The notes under the pieces are model-generated. The model saw only the letters and a list, made by a program, of their open reading frames with translations, searched no databases and was not told where the DNA came from. The position numbers and the translations under genes are program-made. Of a stretch of 64,000 nucleotides of DNA, positions 1-10,285 are shown in pieces; positions within the stretch are counted from its first letter, which is position 1, and each line of letters starts with the position of its first letter. The stretch comes from Alkalilimnicola ehrlichii (GTDB taxonomy: Bacteria > Pseudomonadota > Gammaproteobacteria > Nitrococcales > AK92), in the NCBI RefSeq assembly GCF_003399765.1, contig NZ_NFZV01000003.1, positions 62,001 to 126,000 on the forward strand, in the 5' to 3' direction.

Positions 1-319
1 TGCCGGTGGCAATAGCCGCTGGAACGGGTTGTTGATAGAAGCCGAGGAAGGTACGGACGTGCGCGCAATCTCGCATGGCCGCGTGGTATTTGCCGATTGG
101 CTGCGGGGCTTTGGCTTGATGGTTATTATCGATCACGGCGAGGGTTTTATGAGCTTATACGGCCATAACGAGGCATTGTACCGGGAGGCAGGCGCTTGGG
201 TGCAGCCGGGCGAAATCATTGCAGCGGTAGGAACTAGCGGCGGCCGCGGGACTCCGGGATTGTACTTCGAGGTTCGCGAAAACGGGACTCCGGTCGATCC
301 TATGCGCTGGCTTAGATAA
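1..319 (+). CDS. envC: EnvC, murein hydrolase activator (C-terminal part only)
   Basis: The reading frame is open from base 2, so the gene began upstream of the window; about 105 C-terminal residues remain and end at a TAA. They form the end of a LytM/M23-type domain, with the stretch IIDHGEGFMSLYGHNEAL followed by the G-T-S-G-G and LYFEVR elements seen in EnvC. EnvC is a periplasmic coiled-coil protein that switches on the septal amidases AmiA/AmiB; its LytM domain is not itself catalytic. ctpA follows in the same direction after 245 bp, which is a common gammaproteobacterial order. I choose EnvC over NlpD because of the downstream context and the ending VDPMRWL. No N-terminal features can be judged. 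Confidence 0.85.
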   Translation, partial: AGGNSRWNGLLIEAEEGTDVRAISHGRVVFADWLRGFGLMVIIDHGEGFMSLYGHNEALYREAGAWVQPGEIIAAVGTSGGRGTPGLYFEVRENGTPVDPMRWLR

Positions 320-330
320 GAATACGTTAA

Positions 331-355
331 AAGAACAACAAAGGTGCTTGTTCTT
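331..355 (+). terminator. Weak hairpin after envC
   Basis: AAGAACAA and TTGTTCTT form an 8-bp AT-rich stem with a 9-base loop, 12 bases after the envC stop. The tail holds only TTC, so termination would be weak. The remaining bases up to ctpA (356-564) may carry its promoter: TATACT at 373-378 is a possible -10, but the best -35 (TTGTTC, 348-353) sits at a poor 19-base distance. Confidence 0.25.
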
Positions 356-564
356 CCCATTTAGTTTGGGATTATACTGGCAGCATCTTCTTGTTCCTTG
401 GGGCGACTTTTCCGAAAGTGTGAGTCAGTTCCTAACTATGGGCTAAAGTGCACTCTAGCGGTGACTGCTGTCACGGAAACACGTCTGTCGAGGGTGTTTA
501 CTGGGCACCAGCTGTCCCCGCCGGCATTTGGCCGCGGGTGTAAAGGATTTTAGGAGCAGCCATA

Positions 565-1869
565 ATGCAATTCAGAAAGTCCGTAACCGCCCTTTGTCTT
601 GGTGTCGCCCTCGGGGTCTCGGGCACGATGACCCAAGGAGTCTGGGCTGATCGCAGTCAAGCCCAAGCCGAGCTTCCGCTTGAGCAGCTACGCGCCTTTA
701 CGGAAGTCTATACTCGTATTAAGCGTGACTACGTCGACGAAGTAGACGATAAGGAACTCCTTGACGCTGCTGTTCGTGGCATGCTTTCCAGTTTGGACCC
801 GCACTCCTCTTTCATGGACGAACAGGGTTATCAGAACATGCGTTCCGGTACCCGAGGCGAATTCGGCGGCCTCGGTATCGAAGTAGGGACGGAAGACGGT
901 TACGTCAAGGTTATCGCTCCGATTGACGATACGCCCGCTTATCGGGCGGGGCTGAAAGCCGGCGATCTGATCTTGACTCTCGATGGTAAATCGATCAAAG
1001 GCATGGAGTTGAGCGAAGCGATTAAGCTGATGCGGGGCGAGCCGGGCACCAGCATCGATATGACGATCCGTCGGCAGGGTGCCGATGCTCCGATCGCGGT
1101 AACCCTCAAGCGCGACGTGATCCAGGTACAAAGTGTGCGGGCGCGTATGCTGGAACCCGGTGTCGGTTATGTCCGGATTAGTCAGTTCCAACGGCGTACG
1201 GGGGAGCAGGTACGTTCGGCGGTCGAAAAGCTGAAAGCCGAAGCCAACGGGAACTTAGAAGGGCTCGTACTCGATATGCGCAATAACCCGGGCGGCGTAT
1301 TGCGTGCAGCCGTGGAGGTTTCCGACGCCTTCATTACCGAAGGACGGATTGTCTACACGCAAGGTCGCATGAATAACGAAGTCGTTTTCGATGCTAGCGG
1401 TAAGGATATGATCGACGGGGCGCCCATCGTGGTGCTGGTCAATGAGGGCTCAGCATCGGCTTCGGAGATCGTCGCGGGTGCTTTGCAAGACCACAAGCGC
1501 GCCGTTGTTATGGGGTCGACAACTTTCGGTAAGGGTTCGGTTCAGTCGATTCTACCGTTGAACGACGGTACGGCATTGAAGTTGACCACAGCGCGTTACT
1601 ACACGCCGAGCGGACGTTCTATTCACTCGAAGGGTATTATGCCCGACATGCCGGTAAACAAGGATCTGCAGGTGGTTCAGGCGGACTCCGACGGCGATCA
1701 GGCCCGGTTGCAGGAAGCCGAGCTACGCAGTACTCGGGATGCACAGGCAAACGAGAAAAAGTCTGCGGACAGGGACGATTGGATCGGCTCCGACTACGTG
1801 CTGTACGAAGCGTTGAACTTCCTCCGGGGAATGCAGACTTTCGGCGCCCGAGACGGTAATAGTATTTAA
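565..1869 (+). CDS. ctpA: S41 family C-terminal processing peptidase
   Basis: A 434-residue periplasmic serine protease of the CtpA/Prc family. It trims or degrades envelope proteins, including murein endopeptidases and their regulators in relatives. Residues 1-28 are a signal peptide (hydrophobic run, then VWA). A PDZ domain spans roughly 95-170 (GEFGGLGIEV, AGLKAGDLI). The catalytic core holds the Ser-Lys pair: S298 in GSASASEI and K323 in TFGKGSVQ, 25 residues apart as in E. coli Prc. The start ATG has GGAG 10 bases upstream. The gene lies between envC and a deacetylase-like gene, so it probably acts in the same cell-wall remodelling module. A GC-rich terminator follows. Confidence 0.95.
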   Translation: MQFRKSVTALCLGVALGVSGTMTQGVWADRSQAQAELPLEQLRAFTEVYTRIKRDYVDEVDDKELLDAAVRGMLSSLDPHSSFMDEQGYQNMRSGTRGEFGGLGIEVGTEDGYVKVIAPIDDTPAYRAGLKAGDLILTLDGKSIKGMELSEAIKLMRGEPGTSIDMTIRRQGADAPIAVTLKRDVIQVQSVRARMLEPGVGYVRISQFQRRTGEQVRSAVEKLKAEANGNLEGLVLDMRNNPGGVLRAAVEVSDAFITEGRIVYTQGRMNNEVVFDASGKDMIDGAPIVVLVNEGSASASEIVAGALQDHKRAVVMGSTTFGKGSVQSILPLNDGTALKLTTARYYTPSGRSIHSKGIMPDMPVNKDLQVVQADSDGDQARLQEAELRSTRDAQANEKKSADRDDWIGSDYVLYEALNFLRGMQTFGARDGNSI

Positions 1870-1884
1870 TACGTTGCGATTAGC

Positions 1885-1920
1885 CGAACGTCCGGGGCAA
1901 GGCCTCGGACGTTCGCGTTT
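1885..1920 (+). terminator. Rho-independent terminator after ctpA
   Basis: CGAACGTCCG (1885-1894) pairs perfectly with CGGACGTTCG (1906-1915), and CGTTTTG follows. It lies 16 bases after the ctpA stop and just before the next gene, so that gene may have reduced read-through. Confidence 0.7.
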
Positions 1921-1937
1921 TGTACTAAGGAAAATAA

Positions 1938-2720
1938 ATGCGGTGGTGGTTCGGTGTCTTGGTGTCGGCTGTGTTTGTTTGTTCTGCCGCTCAGGCCGAA
2001 TCGGTCTCTCCCGAGCCTGCCATTGCCATTATTATTGACGATTTAGGCGATCGTTTAGCGGAAGGACGCCGAGTCGTGGACCTTCCGGGGCCGGTTGCCT
2101 GTGCTTTCCTCCCCCATACGCCTCACGTCCAACGGTTAGCCGAGGCGGCTCACGCCACTGGTAAAGAGGTTATGTTGCATTTGCCGCTGCAAGCAAAGGC
2201 GGGGAATGACCTTGGGCCGGGTGGACTGACGCTGGATATGGACCAAGAAGCCTTTGTGGCGAGTGTGCAGGCGAGCCTTGCTGCCGTTCCCCATGTTTCC
2301 GGCGTAAATAACCATATGGGCAGCTTACTGACGCGCCATCCCGGCCATATGACATGGCTGATGGAAGTATTACGGGCGCAAGAGGCGGAGCTTTTCTTTA
2401 TCGATAGCCGGACCTCGCGCCACAGCGTCGCCGAACAAATGGCGCGAGAAGCGCGGTTGCCGACGGCGAGCAGGCATGTCTTTCTAGATCACAACCCTAG
2501 CCCGCGGGCGGTGGAGGCAGAGTTCGAGCGCTTGTTGCGCATTGCCCGAAGTCGCGGGGTTGCACTAGCCATCGGGCATCCGTACCGTTCCACGTTAGAG
2601 GTGCTGGAACGCCGTTTACCGCAGTTGCAGGAAGACGGTGTGCGCCTTGTATCGGTATCCGAGATGATCGAGCTGGAAACGGAAAGGGATAAATCATGGC
2701 AAACGTCCTCGTCCCATTAG
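1938..2720 (+). CDS. Divergent polysaccharide deacetylase family protein (YibQ-like)
   Basis: 260 residues with a signal peptide (about 1-20, ending AQA). The mature protein has the NodB-like TIM-barrel pattern of the divergent polysaccharide deacetylases (DUF610/YibQ): IIIDDLGD near the N terminus, MLHLPLQ, and GVNNHMGS, which supply the Asp and His residues expected around a metal site. The substrate is unknown in the family; the envC-ctpA-yibQ association suggests a role in the cell wall. The ATG is preceded by AAGGAAAATAA. The end overlaps the start of the DJ-1 gene by 25 bases, so the two are translationally close. Confidence 0.85.
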   Translation: MRWWFGVLVSAVFVCSAAQAESVSPEPAIAIIIDDLGDRLAEGRRVVDLPGPVACAFLPHTPHVQRLAEAAHATGKEVMLHLPLQAKAGNDLGPGGLTLDMDQEAFVASVQASLAAVPHVSGVNNHMGSLLTRHPGHMTWLMEVLRAQEAELFFIDSRTSRHSVAEQMAREARLPTASRHVFLDHNPSPRAVEAEFERLLRIARSRGVALAIGHPYRSTLEVLERRLPQLQEDGVRLVSVSEMIELETERDKSWQTSSSH

Positions 2721-3243
2721 CCGAAGGCTGCGAAGAGTTAGAGTCGGTGACGGTCATCGATTTGCTGCGCCGTGCCGGTGTTGCGGTTACGACTGCCGGT
2801 TTAACGCCCGGGCCGGTAAAGGCCAGTCGCGGAGTCGTTCTGGTGCCCGATACCACCTTAGATGCAGTGGCCGGCGAAAACTTCGATATGATCGTCTTGC
2901 CGGGTGGCGCAAAGGGTGCCGAGCGGCTCGGAGACGACGCGCGGATTATCGCTCTATTGCAGCAAGCGGCAGCGGACGGTTGTTATATCGCGGCGATTTG
3001 TGCTGCGCCGGCCGTGTTAGCGAAGGCGGGGTTGTTAAGGGGGCGTCGCGTTACCAGCTATCCCGGTTTTTGGACGGTGCGGAGGGAATCGAGTATCAAG
3101 AGCAGCCGGTCGTTGTCGATGGTCGGGTTGTGACGTCGCGAGGTCCCGGCACGGCGATGGATTTCGCGTTGACCTTGATAGAACTGTTAGCCGGTCAAGC
3201 AAGCCGCGTTAAGGTCGAAACGGGCTTACAGCGACCGGCGTAG
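2696..3243 (+). CDS. DJ-1/PfpI family protein, interrupted by one missing base
   Basis: A DJ-1/YajL-type protein, probably a glyoxalase or protein-repair enzyme acting on oxidative and carbonyl damage. The first frame gives residues 1-125 with the family's acidic residue in AEGCEELE and the nucleophile C102 in AAICAAPA. At the T run 3067-3071 the frame breaks: as written it runs into TVRRESS and stops at 3133. Adding one T gives SYPGFLDGAE and continues to the family ending (TSRGPGTAMDFAL) with a stop at 3243, 182 residues, the normal DJ-1 length. I treat this as one gene with a probable sequencing deletion; a real pseudogene is the alternative. Confidence 0.85.
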
Positions 3244-3254
3244 AGATAAGACGT

Positions 3255-4925
3255 TTACCTAATTCGCTTTAACCAGGCGAATAACAGCAGTATGGCGCCA
3301 ACGGCGCCTGTGGCCCACGTGGCGATCGGCGCGCCGGCAAACATCGCCGGCGAGAAACCGTCCATTCCTAATAGAATAAAGGCGCAGATCAAGAGTGCCG
3401 CACCCGCCGTACCGATCACGAAGCGGGTGCTCATGGCTCGTAAATCGGCTCGCAGCCGTTCCAATTCCTCCGATTGTTGGGCCAGCTCTCGTCGAGCGGC
3501 ACCGAGTTCGTCGAAGGTTTCGTAAAGCCGGCGCGGGATGGCCGGAAGCTCCTCGCCCCATCGGGGCAGCTCTTTTTTGATTTGCCGTAGCAAGGCGCGA
3601 GCACCCAATTGCTCGCTCATCCAGCGCTCCATATGAGGTTTGGCGGTTTTCCACAAATCCAGCTCCGGATAGAGTTCGCGCCCTAAACCTTCGATATTGA
3701 GCAATGTCTTCTGTAGCAATACCAACTGCGGCTGCACTTCCATTTCGAAGCGACGGCCCGTTTGAAACAGTCGCAACAGCAGACCGCCGAAGGAAATATC
3801 TCGTAAGGGGCGTTCGAAAATAGGTTCGCAAACGGTGCGAATAGCCGATTCGAACTCGTCGATGCGGGTATGGGGCGGAACCCAGCCCGATTCTACATGC
3901 AGCTCCGCGACACGCCGATAATCCCGATTGAAAAAGGCCAGAAAATTTTCTGCCAAGTAGCGTTGATCGGTGGGGCTGAGGGTACCGATAATGCCGAAGT
4001 CGACCGCGATGTATTGCGGGCTGCCGGGGTTTTCCGGATTAACGAAAATATTCCCAGGGTGCATGTCGGCGTGGAAAAAGCTGTCCCGAAAGACCTGGGT
4101 GAAGAAAATCTCGACCCCGCGTTCGGCCAGCACCCGCATGTCGATCCCGAGCTTATAGAGCTTGTCGAGGTGGTTCACGGGGATTCCGTTCACCCGCTCC
4201 ATGACCATGACATCGCGTCGCGTGTAATCCCAGTAGACTTCGGGGATGTGCAGCAGCGGCGAATCGAGGAAATTGCGTTTTAACTGCGAGGCGTTGGCCG
4301 CCTCCCGCATTAAGTCCAGCTCGTCGTTGAGGTTCTTGTCGAACTCGGCAACCACTTCGCGCGGCCGCAGCCGGCGTCCTTCCGTCCAATAGCGCTCGGC
4401 TAAGTCGGCAACCGCGTACATAAGGCCGAGGTCGCTTTGGATGGCCCTATCGATGCCTGGGCGGATTACCTTGACCACAACGTCCGTGCCGTCTAACAGG
4501 CGGGCGGTATGTACTTGGGCAATGGAGGCCGAGGCTAGCGGTTGTTCGTCGAATTCGGCGAACACTTCATTTAAAGGCCGTCGATAGGCTCGCTCGATAA
4601 TGCGGCGGGCCTCGGCGCCGGGGAAAGGCGGTACGCGGTCTTGTAGGTGGGCCAGCTCGCTGGCGATATCCTGCGGTAGTAGATCGCGTCGCGTCGAGAG
4701 AATTTGTCCGAACTTAACGTAAATGGGCCCTAGATCCTCTAGGGTCATCCTGATTCGCTCGCCGCGGCTGGAGCCGTCTTTGCTGAACCAGCGCCAGAAC
4801 ATGAAAATCTTCAGGAATCGCAGCGGGCGAAACGGCGGCGTCGCCAATATGATTTCGTCCAGACCGTGGCGCAACAGCACGATGTTGATAAAGATAATGC
4901 GGTGAAGCTGTCGAAGGCGTTTCAT
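3255..4925 (-). CDS. ubiB: UbiB, ABC1/ADCK atypical kinase of ubiquinone biosynthesis
   Basis: 556 residues. UbiB is a membrane-bound ATPase/kinase-like protein needed for coenzyme Q synthesis, thought to help the soluble Ubi complex reach lipid intermediates. The family marks are visible: the KxGQ motif in YVKFGQIL, the Ala-rich loop ASASIAQVH, a DFGIIG metal-binding motif, and two C-terminal transmembrane segments (about 500-525 and 530-552). The start overlaps the ubiJ stop by four bases (ATGA), which indicates translational coupling. It is the last gene of the run hslV-hslU-DUF971-ubiE-ubiJ-ubiB and converges with the DJ-1 gene. Length and motifs are normal. Confidence 0.95.
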   Translation of the reverse strand: MKRLRQLHRIIFINIVLLRHGLDEIILATPPFRPLRFLKIFMFWRWFSKDGSSRGERIRMTLEDLGPIYVKFGQILSTRRDLLPQDIASELAHLQDRVPPFPGAEARRIIERAYRRPLNEVFAEFDEQPLASASIAQVHTARLLDGTDVVVKVIRPGIDRAIQSDLGLMYAVADLAERYWTEGRRLRPREVVAEFDKNLNDELDLMREAANASQLKRNFLDSPLLHIPEVYWDYTRRDVMVMERVNGIPVNHLDKLYKLGIDMRVLAERGVEIFFTQVFRDSFFHADMHPGNIFVNPENPGSPQYIAVDFGIIGTLSPTDQRYLAENFLAFFNRDYRRVAELHVESGWVPPHTRIDEFESAIRTVCEPIFERPLRDISFGGLLLRLFQTGRRFEMEVQPQLVLLQKTLLNIEGLGRELYPELDLWKTAKPHMERWMSEQLGARALLRQIKKELPRWGEELPAIPRRLYETFDELGAARRELAQQSEELERLRADLRAMSTRFVIGTAGAALLICAFILLGMDGFSPAMFAGAPIATWATGAVGAILLLFAWLKRIR

Positions 4926-5539
4926 GTACCTCTGCCCTTGCGCCGTTTCTCTAACAGCGCAATGCGTGCGGCAAGTCGGTCCGTGTCTTGGCGCAGCTGA
5001 TCTACATCGTCAAGAAAGCCGCTTAACTCGGCTTCCGGCGGGACTTGGCCTATCTCTTCCGTTAGGTACTCGGAAAGATTCTGCTCAAAGGTCGTGCGCC
5101 CCCGGCTTAGCCAGCCTTGGAACCCGCGAAAGAAGTTGCCAACCTGATGGGCGACTATATCGCCGGTAAAACGCGATAATTGCTCTTCCCAGTCGATCTC
5201 CAGCTCGCTGAGCAGGCTGCGGACGCCGTGAACCACGGCCACGTCGCCGCGAAACTCGACGGCACCGGTATTGCCCCGCCCTCTTCTAGCCGCCAAAGAC
5301 AACAAGGCGGCCAGTTCGGCGCGTACGGTAGCGTCGACCGGCATCTCGGGATCGGCGATGGTAATCGCCTCTTCCGTAAATAAGACGTGCAGCGGTAACT
5401 CGACGCCTTCCAACTCTACGGCCAACACGCGGCCGGCCAGCGGGCGCAGCCGTTGTTTTGCTTCCGGATCGAGCAGCAGCAACTTGTTGGCCAGGGTAAC
5501 CAGTTGCTGAAATGCCGTGTTCAGGGGGTCCATAGTCAT
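4922..5539 (-). CDS. ubiJ: UbiJ, SCP2-domain ubiquinone accessory factor
   Basis: 205 residues. The first 110 or so form an SCP2-type lipid-binding fold ([17 protein letters not shown], later [12 protein letters not shown]). The C-terminal third is charged and heptad-like ([24 protein letters not shown]), which fits the coiled coil that pairs UbiJ with UbiK. UbiJ binds polyprenyl quinone intermediates and organises the cytosolic Ubi complex. The gene sits two bases after ubiE and overlaps ubiB by four, as in other gammaproteobacteria. The start codon GTG/ATG choice at 5539 gives the normal N terminus [10 protein letters not shown]. Confidence 0.92.
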   Translation of the reverse strand: MTMDPLNTAFQQLVTLANKLLLLDPEAKQRLRPLAGRVLAVELEGVELPLHVLFTEEAITIADPEMPVDATVRAELAALLSLAARRGRGNTGAVEFRGDVAVVHGVRSLLSELEIDWEEQLSRFTGDIVAHQVGNFFRGFQGWLSRGRTTFEQNLSEYLTEEIGQVPPEAELSGFLDDVDQLRQDTDRLAARIALLEKRRKGRGT

Positions 5540-5540
5540 C

Positions 5541-6302
5541 TCAATACTTATAACCGCGGTGTACGGCTACCACGCCGCCGCTAAGATTGAAATACTCGCA
5601 ATCCTCCAGTCCGGCCTCTTCCATCAAGCCTTTTAGGCCTTCTTGGTCTGGGTGCATTCGGATCGATTCGGCCAGGTAGCGATAGCTATCGGCATCGTCG
5701 GCGACCAGTTGCCCCATCCGCGGCAAGACCTGGAAGGAATATAAGTCGTACAAGGGTTGCAGCGGTTTTAGGTAGAGCTGGGAAAACTCCAGGACGATGA
5801 CACAGCCGCCGGGCTTGATCACGCGGCGCATTTCCGCCAGCGCGACTTCCTTGCGAGTGACGTTACGGAGGCCGAATGCAATTGTGACGCGGTCGAAGTA
5901 GTTGTCCGGAAACGGCAGATACTCCGCGTTGGCGATAACAAAATCGACGTTACCGACCACCCCGTCGTCAACTAGCCTGGCACGCCCGCGGTTGAGCATG
6001 GCCTCGTTGATGTCGGACAGTATGACTTTACCTTGCGGGCCAACCTTGCGGGCCATGAGGCGAGCCAAATCCCCTGTGCCGCTGGCAAGGTCGAGAATAC
6101 GCTGACCGCGGCGGATATTGGCGATGTTAATCGCTTGCCGTTTCCATAGTCGGTGCAGCCCCATGGACATCAGATCGTTCATGAGATCGTACTTGCCCGC
6201 TACCGAGCGGAATACTTGCCCTACCCTGGCCGCCTTTTCCGCGGCCGGCACCTGCTGAAAGCCGAAGTGTGTGGTGTCGGACTGTTTGTCGTTGCTAGCC
6301 AT
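5541..6302 (-). CDS. ubiE: UbiE, demethylmenaquinone/ubiquinone C-methyltransferase
   Basis: 253 residues, a class I SAM-dependent methyltransferase that adds the ring C-methyl group in ubiquinone (and menaquinone, where present). The SAM-binding motif [11 protein letters not shown] lies near residues 68-78, and the UbiE signatures [18 protein letters not shown] and [11 protein letters not shown] are present. The C-terminal YKY ending is typical. The gene is packed between the DUF971 gene (7-base gap) and ubiJ (1-base gap). Confidence 0.96.
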   Translation of the reverse strand: MASNDKQSDTTHFGFQQVPAAEKAARVGQVFRSVAGKYDLMNDLMSMGLHRLWKRQAINIANIRRGQRILDLASGTGDLARLMARKVGPQGKVILSDINEAMLNRGRARLVDDGVVGNVDFVIANAEYLPFPDNYFDRVTIAFGLRNVTRKEVALAEMRRVIKPGGCVIVLEFSQLYLKPLQPLYDLYSFQVLPRMGQLVADDADSYRYLAESIRMHPDQEGLKGLMEEAGLEDCEYFNLSGGVVAVHRGYKY

Positions 6303-6309
6303 GGCCGCC

Positions 6310-6699
6310 TCAGTGGTTATTCTCGTTGCGCTCTATGCCGGCTTGGCGTAGCGCAGCGAGGTAGTCTTGCCAATGCCGGTTCTGGTTGATGCCGAGTTCG
6401 TAGAGCAAATCCCAGGAATAAAGGCCGGTTTGATGGCCATCGTCGAAGCAAAGGCGCACGGCGTATTGGCCGACCGGCTCGACGCGATCGATCCCGACCT
6501 TTTCCTTGCCGGTCTGAAGAACCTCTTGCCCCGGCCCGTGGCCGCGTACTTCGGCTGACGGCGAGAACACGCGCAGGTATTCGGCGCTTAACTCAAACCG
6601 TTGCCCATCGTCGAAGGCTACCTCCAGTCGCCGCGACTGCCGGTGCAGTTTGATCTCGGTCGGTACTCTGCCGTGACTGATGCGCTCCAGCCGCTGCAT
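6310..6699 (-). CDS. DUF971 (gamma-butyrobetaine hydroxylase-like N-terminal domain) protein
   Basis: 129 residues. The small zinc-binding-like domain seen here ([56 protein letters not shown]) is the DUF971 fold, also found at the N terminus of gamma-butyrobetaine hydroxylases. Stand-alone versions have no settled function; some are linked to iron-sulfur or quinone metabolism. It lies between hslU and ubiE in the same orientation, a conserved order in this class, so co-transcription with both is likely. Confidence 0.88.
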   Translation of the reverse strand: MQRLERISHGRVPTEIKLHRQSRRLEVAFDDGQRFELSAEYLRVFSPSAEVRGHGPGQEVLQTGKEKVGIDRVEPVGQYAVRLCFDDGHQTGLYSWDLLYELGINQNRHWQDYLAALRQAGIERNENNH

Positions 6700-6729
6700 A
6701 CGCTATACCCTGTTTCGTTGGCCGACCCG

Positions 6730-8070
6730 CTACAGGATGTAGCGGGTGAGGTCCTCGTTGCGGGCGAGGTCGGCCAAATGCTCTTCGACGTATGCGGCAT
6801 CGATGGCGATGGTTTCGCCGCTGCGGTCGGGTGCCTCGAAGGAGATCGCTTCAAGCAACCGCTCCATCACCGTGTGCAGGCGGCGTGCGCCGATGTTCTC
6901 GGTGCGCTCGTTGACTTCCCAGGCTACTTCCGCGATGCGCGCGACGCCATCTTCGGTAAACGCTAGCTGGCAGCCTTCGGTATTCATCAAGGCTTTGTAT
7001 TGATGAACCAGCGAAGCGTCCGGCTCGGTAAGAATCCGTACGAAGTCTTCCACCGACAGCGGATCAAGTTCGACCCGGATCGGTAACCGGCCTTGCAGCT
7101 CCGGAATGAGGTCCGAGGGTTTGGATAAATGAAAGGCGCCGGAGGCAATAAATAGAATGTGATCGGTGCGCACCATGCCGTATTTAGTGGATACGGTGGA
7201 GCCTTCCACCAATGGCAACAGGTCGCGCTGCACGCCTTCGCGGGAGACATCGGCGCCGCCGTGATCGGAGCGTTTAGCGACTTTGTCGATTTCGTCGAGA
7301 AAGACAATGCCGTGCTGCTCGACGCGTTCAAGCGCCGTGGCTTTCAGCTCTTCCTCGTTGACCATTTTCGCCGCTTCTTCTTCTTTCAGCACCTTCAGCG
7401 CTTCTTGAACCTTCATCTTGCGCGTTTTGGTGCGCTCGCCGCCGAAGTTCTGGAACATGTTCTGCAGCTGGCTGGTCATCTCTTCCATGCCGGGCGGCGC
7501 CATGATTTCCACGCCTACCGGTGTGGCGCGCACCTCGATCTGTACTTCGCGGTCGTCGAGATCGCCTTCGCGCAGTTTCTTGCGCAATTTCTGCCGGGTT
7601 GCGGAGTTGTGCTCCTCCTCCGGCATTTTTTCTCCCCACACATCGGCCGTTCGCGGGCGCGGCAGGAGCACGTCGAGCAAGCGATCCTCGGCGGCATCCT
7701 CGGCACGCAAGGAAACCTTTTGCATTTCCTCTTCGCGCGTCATTTTGATCGCGATATCCACCAGGTCGCGGACGATCGACTCGACGTCGCGGCCGACATA
7801 GCCTACTTCGGTGAATTTGGTGGCCTCCACCTTCATGAACGGCGCGCGCGCCAGTTTAGCCAGGCGGCGGGCAATTTCGGTTTTACCGACACCGGTGGGG
7901 CCGATCATGAGAATATTCTTCGGCGTAATCTCGTTACGCAGCGTTTCGTCGACCTGCATACGCCGCCAACGGTTACGCAGCGCAATAGCCACTGCCCGTT
8001 TGGCTTCGGCCTGACCGATAATGTGTTTGTCCAATTCTTGGACGATTTCGCGTGGGGTCATGTAAGACAT
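6730..8070 (-). CDS. hslU: HslU, ATPase subunit of the HslVU protease
   Basis: 446 residues. HslU is the AAA+ unfoldase ring that feeds substrates to the HslV peptidase in the cytoplasm. Walker A is GPTGVGKT at residues 57-64 (K63), Walker B is [10 protein letters not shown], and the C terminus ends in LTRYIL, the tail that inserts into HslV. The I-domain insertion lies between them. Its start is 37 bases after the hslV stop. The length is standard. Confidence 0.97.
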   Translation of the reverse strand: MSYMTPREIVQELDKHIIGQAEAKRAVAIALRNRWRRMQVDETLRNEITPKNILMIGPTGVGKTEIARRLAKLARAPFMKVEATKFTEVGYVGRDVESIVRDLVDIAIKMTREEEMQKVSLRAEDAAEDRLLDVLLPRPRTADVWGEKMPEEEHNSATRQKLRKKLREGDLDDREVQIEVRATPVGVEIMAPPGMEEMTSQLQNMFQNFGGERTKTRKMKVQEALKVLKEEEAAKMVNEEELKATALERVEQHGIVFLDEIDKVAKRSDHGGADVSREGVQRDLLPLVEGSTVSTKYGMVRTDHILFIASGAFHLSKPSDLIPELQGRLPIRVELDPLSVEDFVRILTEPDASLVHQYKALMNTEGCQLAFTEDGVARIAEVAWEVNERTENIGARRLHTVMERLLEAISFEAPDRSGETIAIDAAYVEEHLADLARNEDLTRYIL

Positions 8071-8107
8071 CGACTGCTTTCTCCTTTCGCTGTAACGCCG
8101 CGCGCAC

Positions 8108-8647
8108 TCAGCTAGTCAGTTCCTCGACGGTCAGGCTGTGATTGGTATAGATGCAGATGTCGCCGGCGATTTTCATCGCTTTTTCGACAACTTCGCGCGC
8201 CGATAGCTCGGTGCTCTCCATTAACGCTGTGGCTGCCGCCTGCGCGAAAGCGCCGCCGGAGCCGATAGCGATTAAATCGTGCTCGGGTTCCACCACGTCG
8301 CCGTTACCGGAAATCATCAGCAAGGCGTCTTTGTCGGCGACGACCAGAAGCGCTTCTAAGCGCCGCAAGACGCGATCGGAGCGCCAGTCTTTTGCCATTT
8401 CCACCGCTGCTCGCGTTAAGTTGCCGCGATGTTTCTCTAGCTGCCCTTCAAAACGCTCGAAAAGCGTAAATGCATCCGCCGTACCGCCGGCGAATCCGGC
8501 CAGTACCTGATCGCGGAAAAGCCGCCGGACTTTGCGGGCATTGCCTTTCATGACGGTATTGCCGAGCGTGACTTGTCCGTCGCCGCCTACGGCTACGCTA
8601 CCGTTACGGCGGACGGCGAGAATAGTGGTGCCTCTGAACTGTTCCAC
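8108..8647 (-). CDS. hslV: HslV, peptidase subunit of the HslVU protease
   Basis: 179 residues when started at the GTG at 8647. That start gives [14 protein letters not shown], placing the catalytic threonine right behind the short propeptide as in other HslV proteins, and it has GGAG 8 bases upstream. An upstream ATG at 8743 would add 32 residues with no homology to the family, so I reject it. The body shows the proteasome-beta fold, including GDGQVTLGN and [16 protein letters not shown]. It is the first gene of the hslVU-DUF971-ubiEJB run; a heat-shock type promoter is expected in 8648-8900, but I could not identify one. Confidence 0.95.
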   Translation of the reverse strand: MEQFRGTTILAVRRNGSVAVGGDGQVTLGNTVMKGNARKVRRLFRDQVLAGFAGGTADAFTLFERFEGQLEKHRGNLTRAAVEMAKDWRSDRVLRRLEALLVVADKDALLMISGNGDVVEPEHDLIAIGSGGAFAQAAATALMESTELSAREVVEKAMKIAGDICIYTNHSLTVEELTS

Positions 8648-9107
8648 GCTACAACTCCGTTTGCTTTCCGGCCGGAGTAAAAACGGCCGGAGAAGAAGTG
8701 AATGAGTCGGTGTATCTAGCCGTGCGAGGCCAGCATACGCCACGCTTGAACGTCCATTAGCCGTATCCGCTAGGTGCGGTTTTCCCTCTAGTCTTACCAG
8801 GGCATACGACAGCTTTGTTGCCGCACGGACATTCTTTGCCCCGGCATTGTACTACATAGGTTCGTTAGGCGTGATGCAGTCGACATCGGATTGTCGATCC
8901 AGGTCGCCGTTCGGCTGTGGACGGGTAGCCTCTGCGGCTTGTCGTCTACCGGTAAGCGCTTATCCTTGTTCGTTTGGCCGGCCGCTATGGGTAGGGGTGC
9001 GCGGCCGGAGGGAATACGGTTGCCCCTTCCGCCCTCCACGGGCTGCGGAGGGCGAGGGGCAACCAGAATCTACGCCCGCCAGTTATCCGGAGGGCGTCAA
9101 GCCCCTA
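8648..9107. other. Gene-free stretch between hslV and the metalloprotease gene
   Basis: 460 bases without a supportable gene. It should contain the hslV promoter (read leftwards) and the end of the leftward metalloprotease transcript. The only clear element is the long hairpin at 9018-9064. Short frames here have no homology that I recognise and no ribosome-binding sites. Confidence 0.6.
9018..9064. repeat. Long stable inverted repeat (hairpin)
   Basis: GGTTGCCCCT (9018-9027) and CGCCCTCC (9030-9037) pair with GGAGGGCG and AGGGGCAACC (9047-9064), leaving a 2-base bulge and a 9-base loop. It sits 44 bases past the metalloprotease stop, reading leftwards. It has no T tract, so it may be an mRNA-stabilising 3' end or a dispersed palindrome rather than a standard terminator. 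Confidence 0.7.
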
Positions 9108-10210
9108 TCATTGCAGGCGGTGACAAAGCGTGTAATCGCCGCCGCCATTGTTGCCGCGTACGGCAATGGTGAAGTGGCCGGAGAGAAAGCCCGCATAGTT
9201 TACGGTTTCGTCGGTACGGCTATTAGTACGGGCGACCGTACTCCAAGCGCGACCGTTCCAGCGTAGGAGCAAGGCATCGATATTAGCGCCGTCCGCCGAT
9301 TGGATGCTCAACTCCTGGCCCTGGCGGAATCCGGCGCGGAAAGCCTCGTCGGGGTGATACCGCATGTCGCCGTTGCCATGTACGGTGCCGGTATAGGTTG
9401 CCATACCCGAGGGGCAGGAAGGCGCCGTGCCGTTATCGCCGTCGTCGTCATCGTGTGGAACCCGAGTCGGGCGGAAGTCCGCTAGCTGATTGCGGATATC
9501 GTTAATAGCGGCGACCGAATGGGCAGCGTCCGCATGGCCGATGGCAACGCCGCAGGGCATTCCCTGGCACGATAAATCCGGGTTGGAGAACAGCGGCAGA
9601 TGGCGGCCGTTATAGGCTTGAGGATAAGCCATGATCGTCGCGAAGTTATTCCTAACACCGTGGCCGAGGCCGTGGTGGAAAACGCCGCCGCTAGTATCTC
9701 CTTGGGCGCGAGAGTGATTCAGGCCCATGTTGTGGCCTATCTCGTGAGCCAGGACGATAGCGCCGCAGCGAGGGCCGGTAACGCTATAAGCCCACTCGGA
9801 AGCTTGTGCGGACACATTGCCATTACGGCCGGTGGTCAGCCAAGCAACGCCGCAATTACCCGTGCCGTGGAGCTGTGCCACGAAGTCGGCGCCATATTGA
9901 TCGCGTAGCGCTCGAATTTGCGAATCGCGGGTAATATTCTGTAGCACCGTCGTCATCGTTTGCCCCGCGGCATTGTGATGGGCGACATGAACCAGCCTTA
10001 ACTGGGCCTGAACCCCGCTATTGCTATACATCTGATTTACTTGATTGATCCAGTTATGGATCAGGGTTTCCGGCTGATTATTGAAACGTTGGGCGGTGGT
10101 ATCGTCGTACAGCACCAAAATATCTAAGGTGGTGTCTGCCAATACCGGCGAACCAAGGCAAAACGCCATTAAGCCCAGCAGATAATTACGTATTCTTTTT
10201 TAGTGAACAT
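9108..10210 (-). CDS. Secreted reprolysin-like (M12-type) zinc metalloprotease, signal peptide frameshifted
   Basis: The catalytic part holds HEIGHNMGLNH, the HExxHxxGxxH zinc motif of metzincins, with a Met-turn candidate (TIMAYPQ) about 37 residues later. The C-terminal 100 residues (TYTGTVHGNGDMRYHP onward) look like a beta-sandwich appendage, as in PPC-type domains. Read as given, the frame starts only at 10169 inside a hydrophobic segment. One extra A in the coding A run (T run 10196-10201 here) joins it to ATG at 10210, which has GGAAAGG upstream, and gives MFTKKRIRNYLLGLMAFCL ending at VLA: a textbook signal peptide. The corrected protein is about 367 residues and is probably exported. 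It shares orientation with the protein encoded at 10286-11071. Confidence 0.82.
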
Positions 10211-10285
10211 AGTCCTTTCCGTTCTTTGCTTGAGTGACAGTACAGTTCCTTGTTGCCTGTTTCCCCCCAAACCGGCTGCGAAGGA

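Noticed and set aside
688-1191. Open frame opposite ctpA
   Set aside because: Antisense shadow of a conserved gene, no translation signal.
7159-8115. Long open frame on the plus strand opposite hslU (318 codons)
   Set aside because: It mirrors hslU codon bias in a GC-rich gene, has no homology and no ribosome-binding site; hslU is certain.
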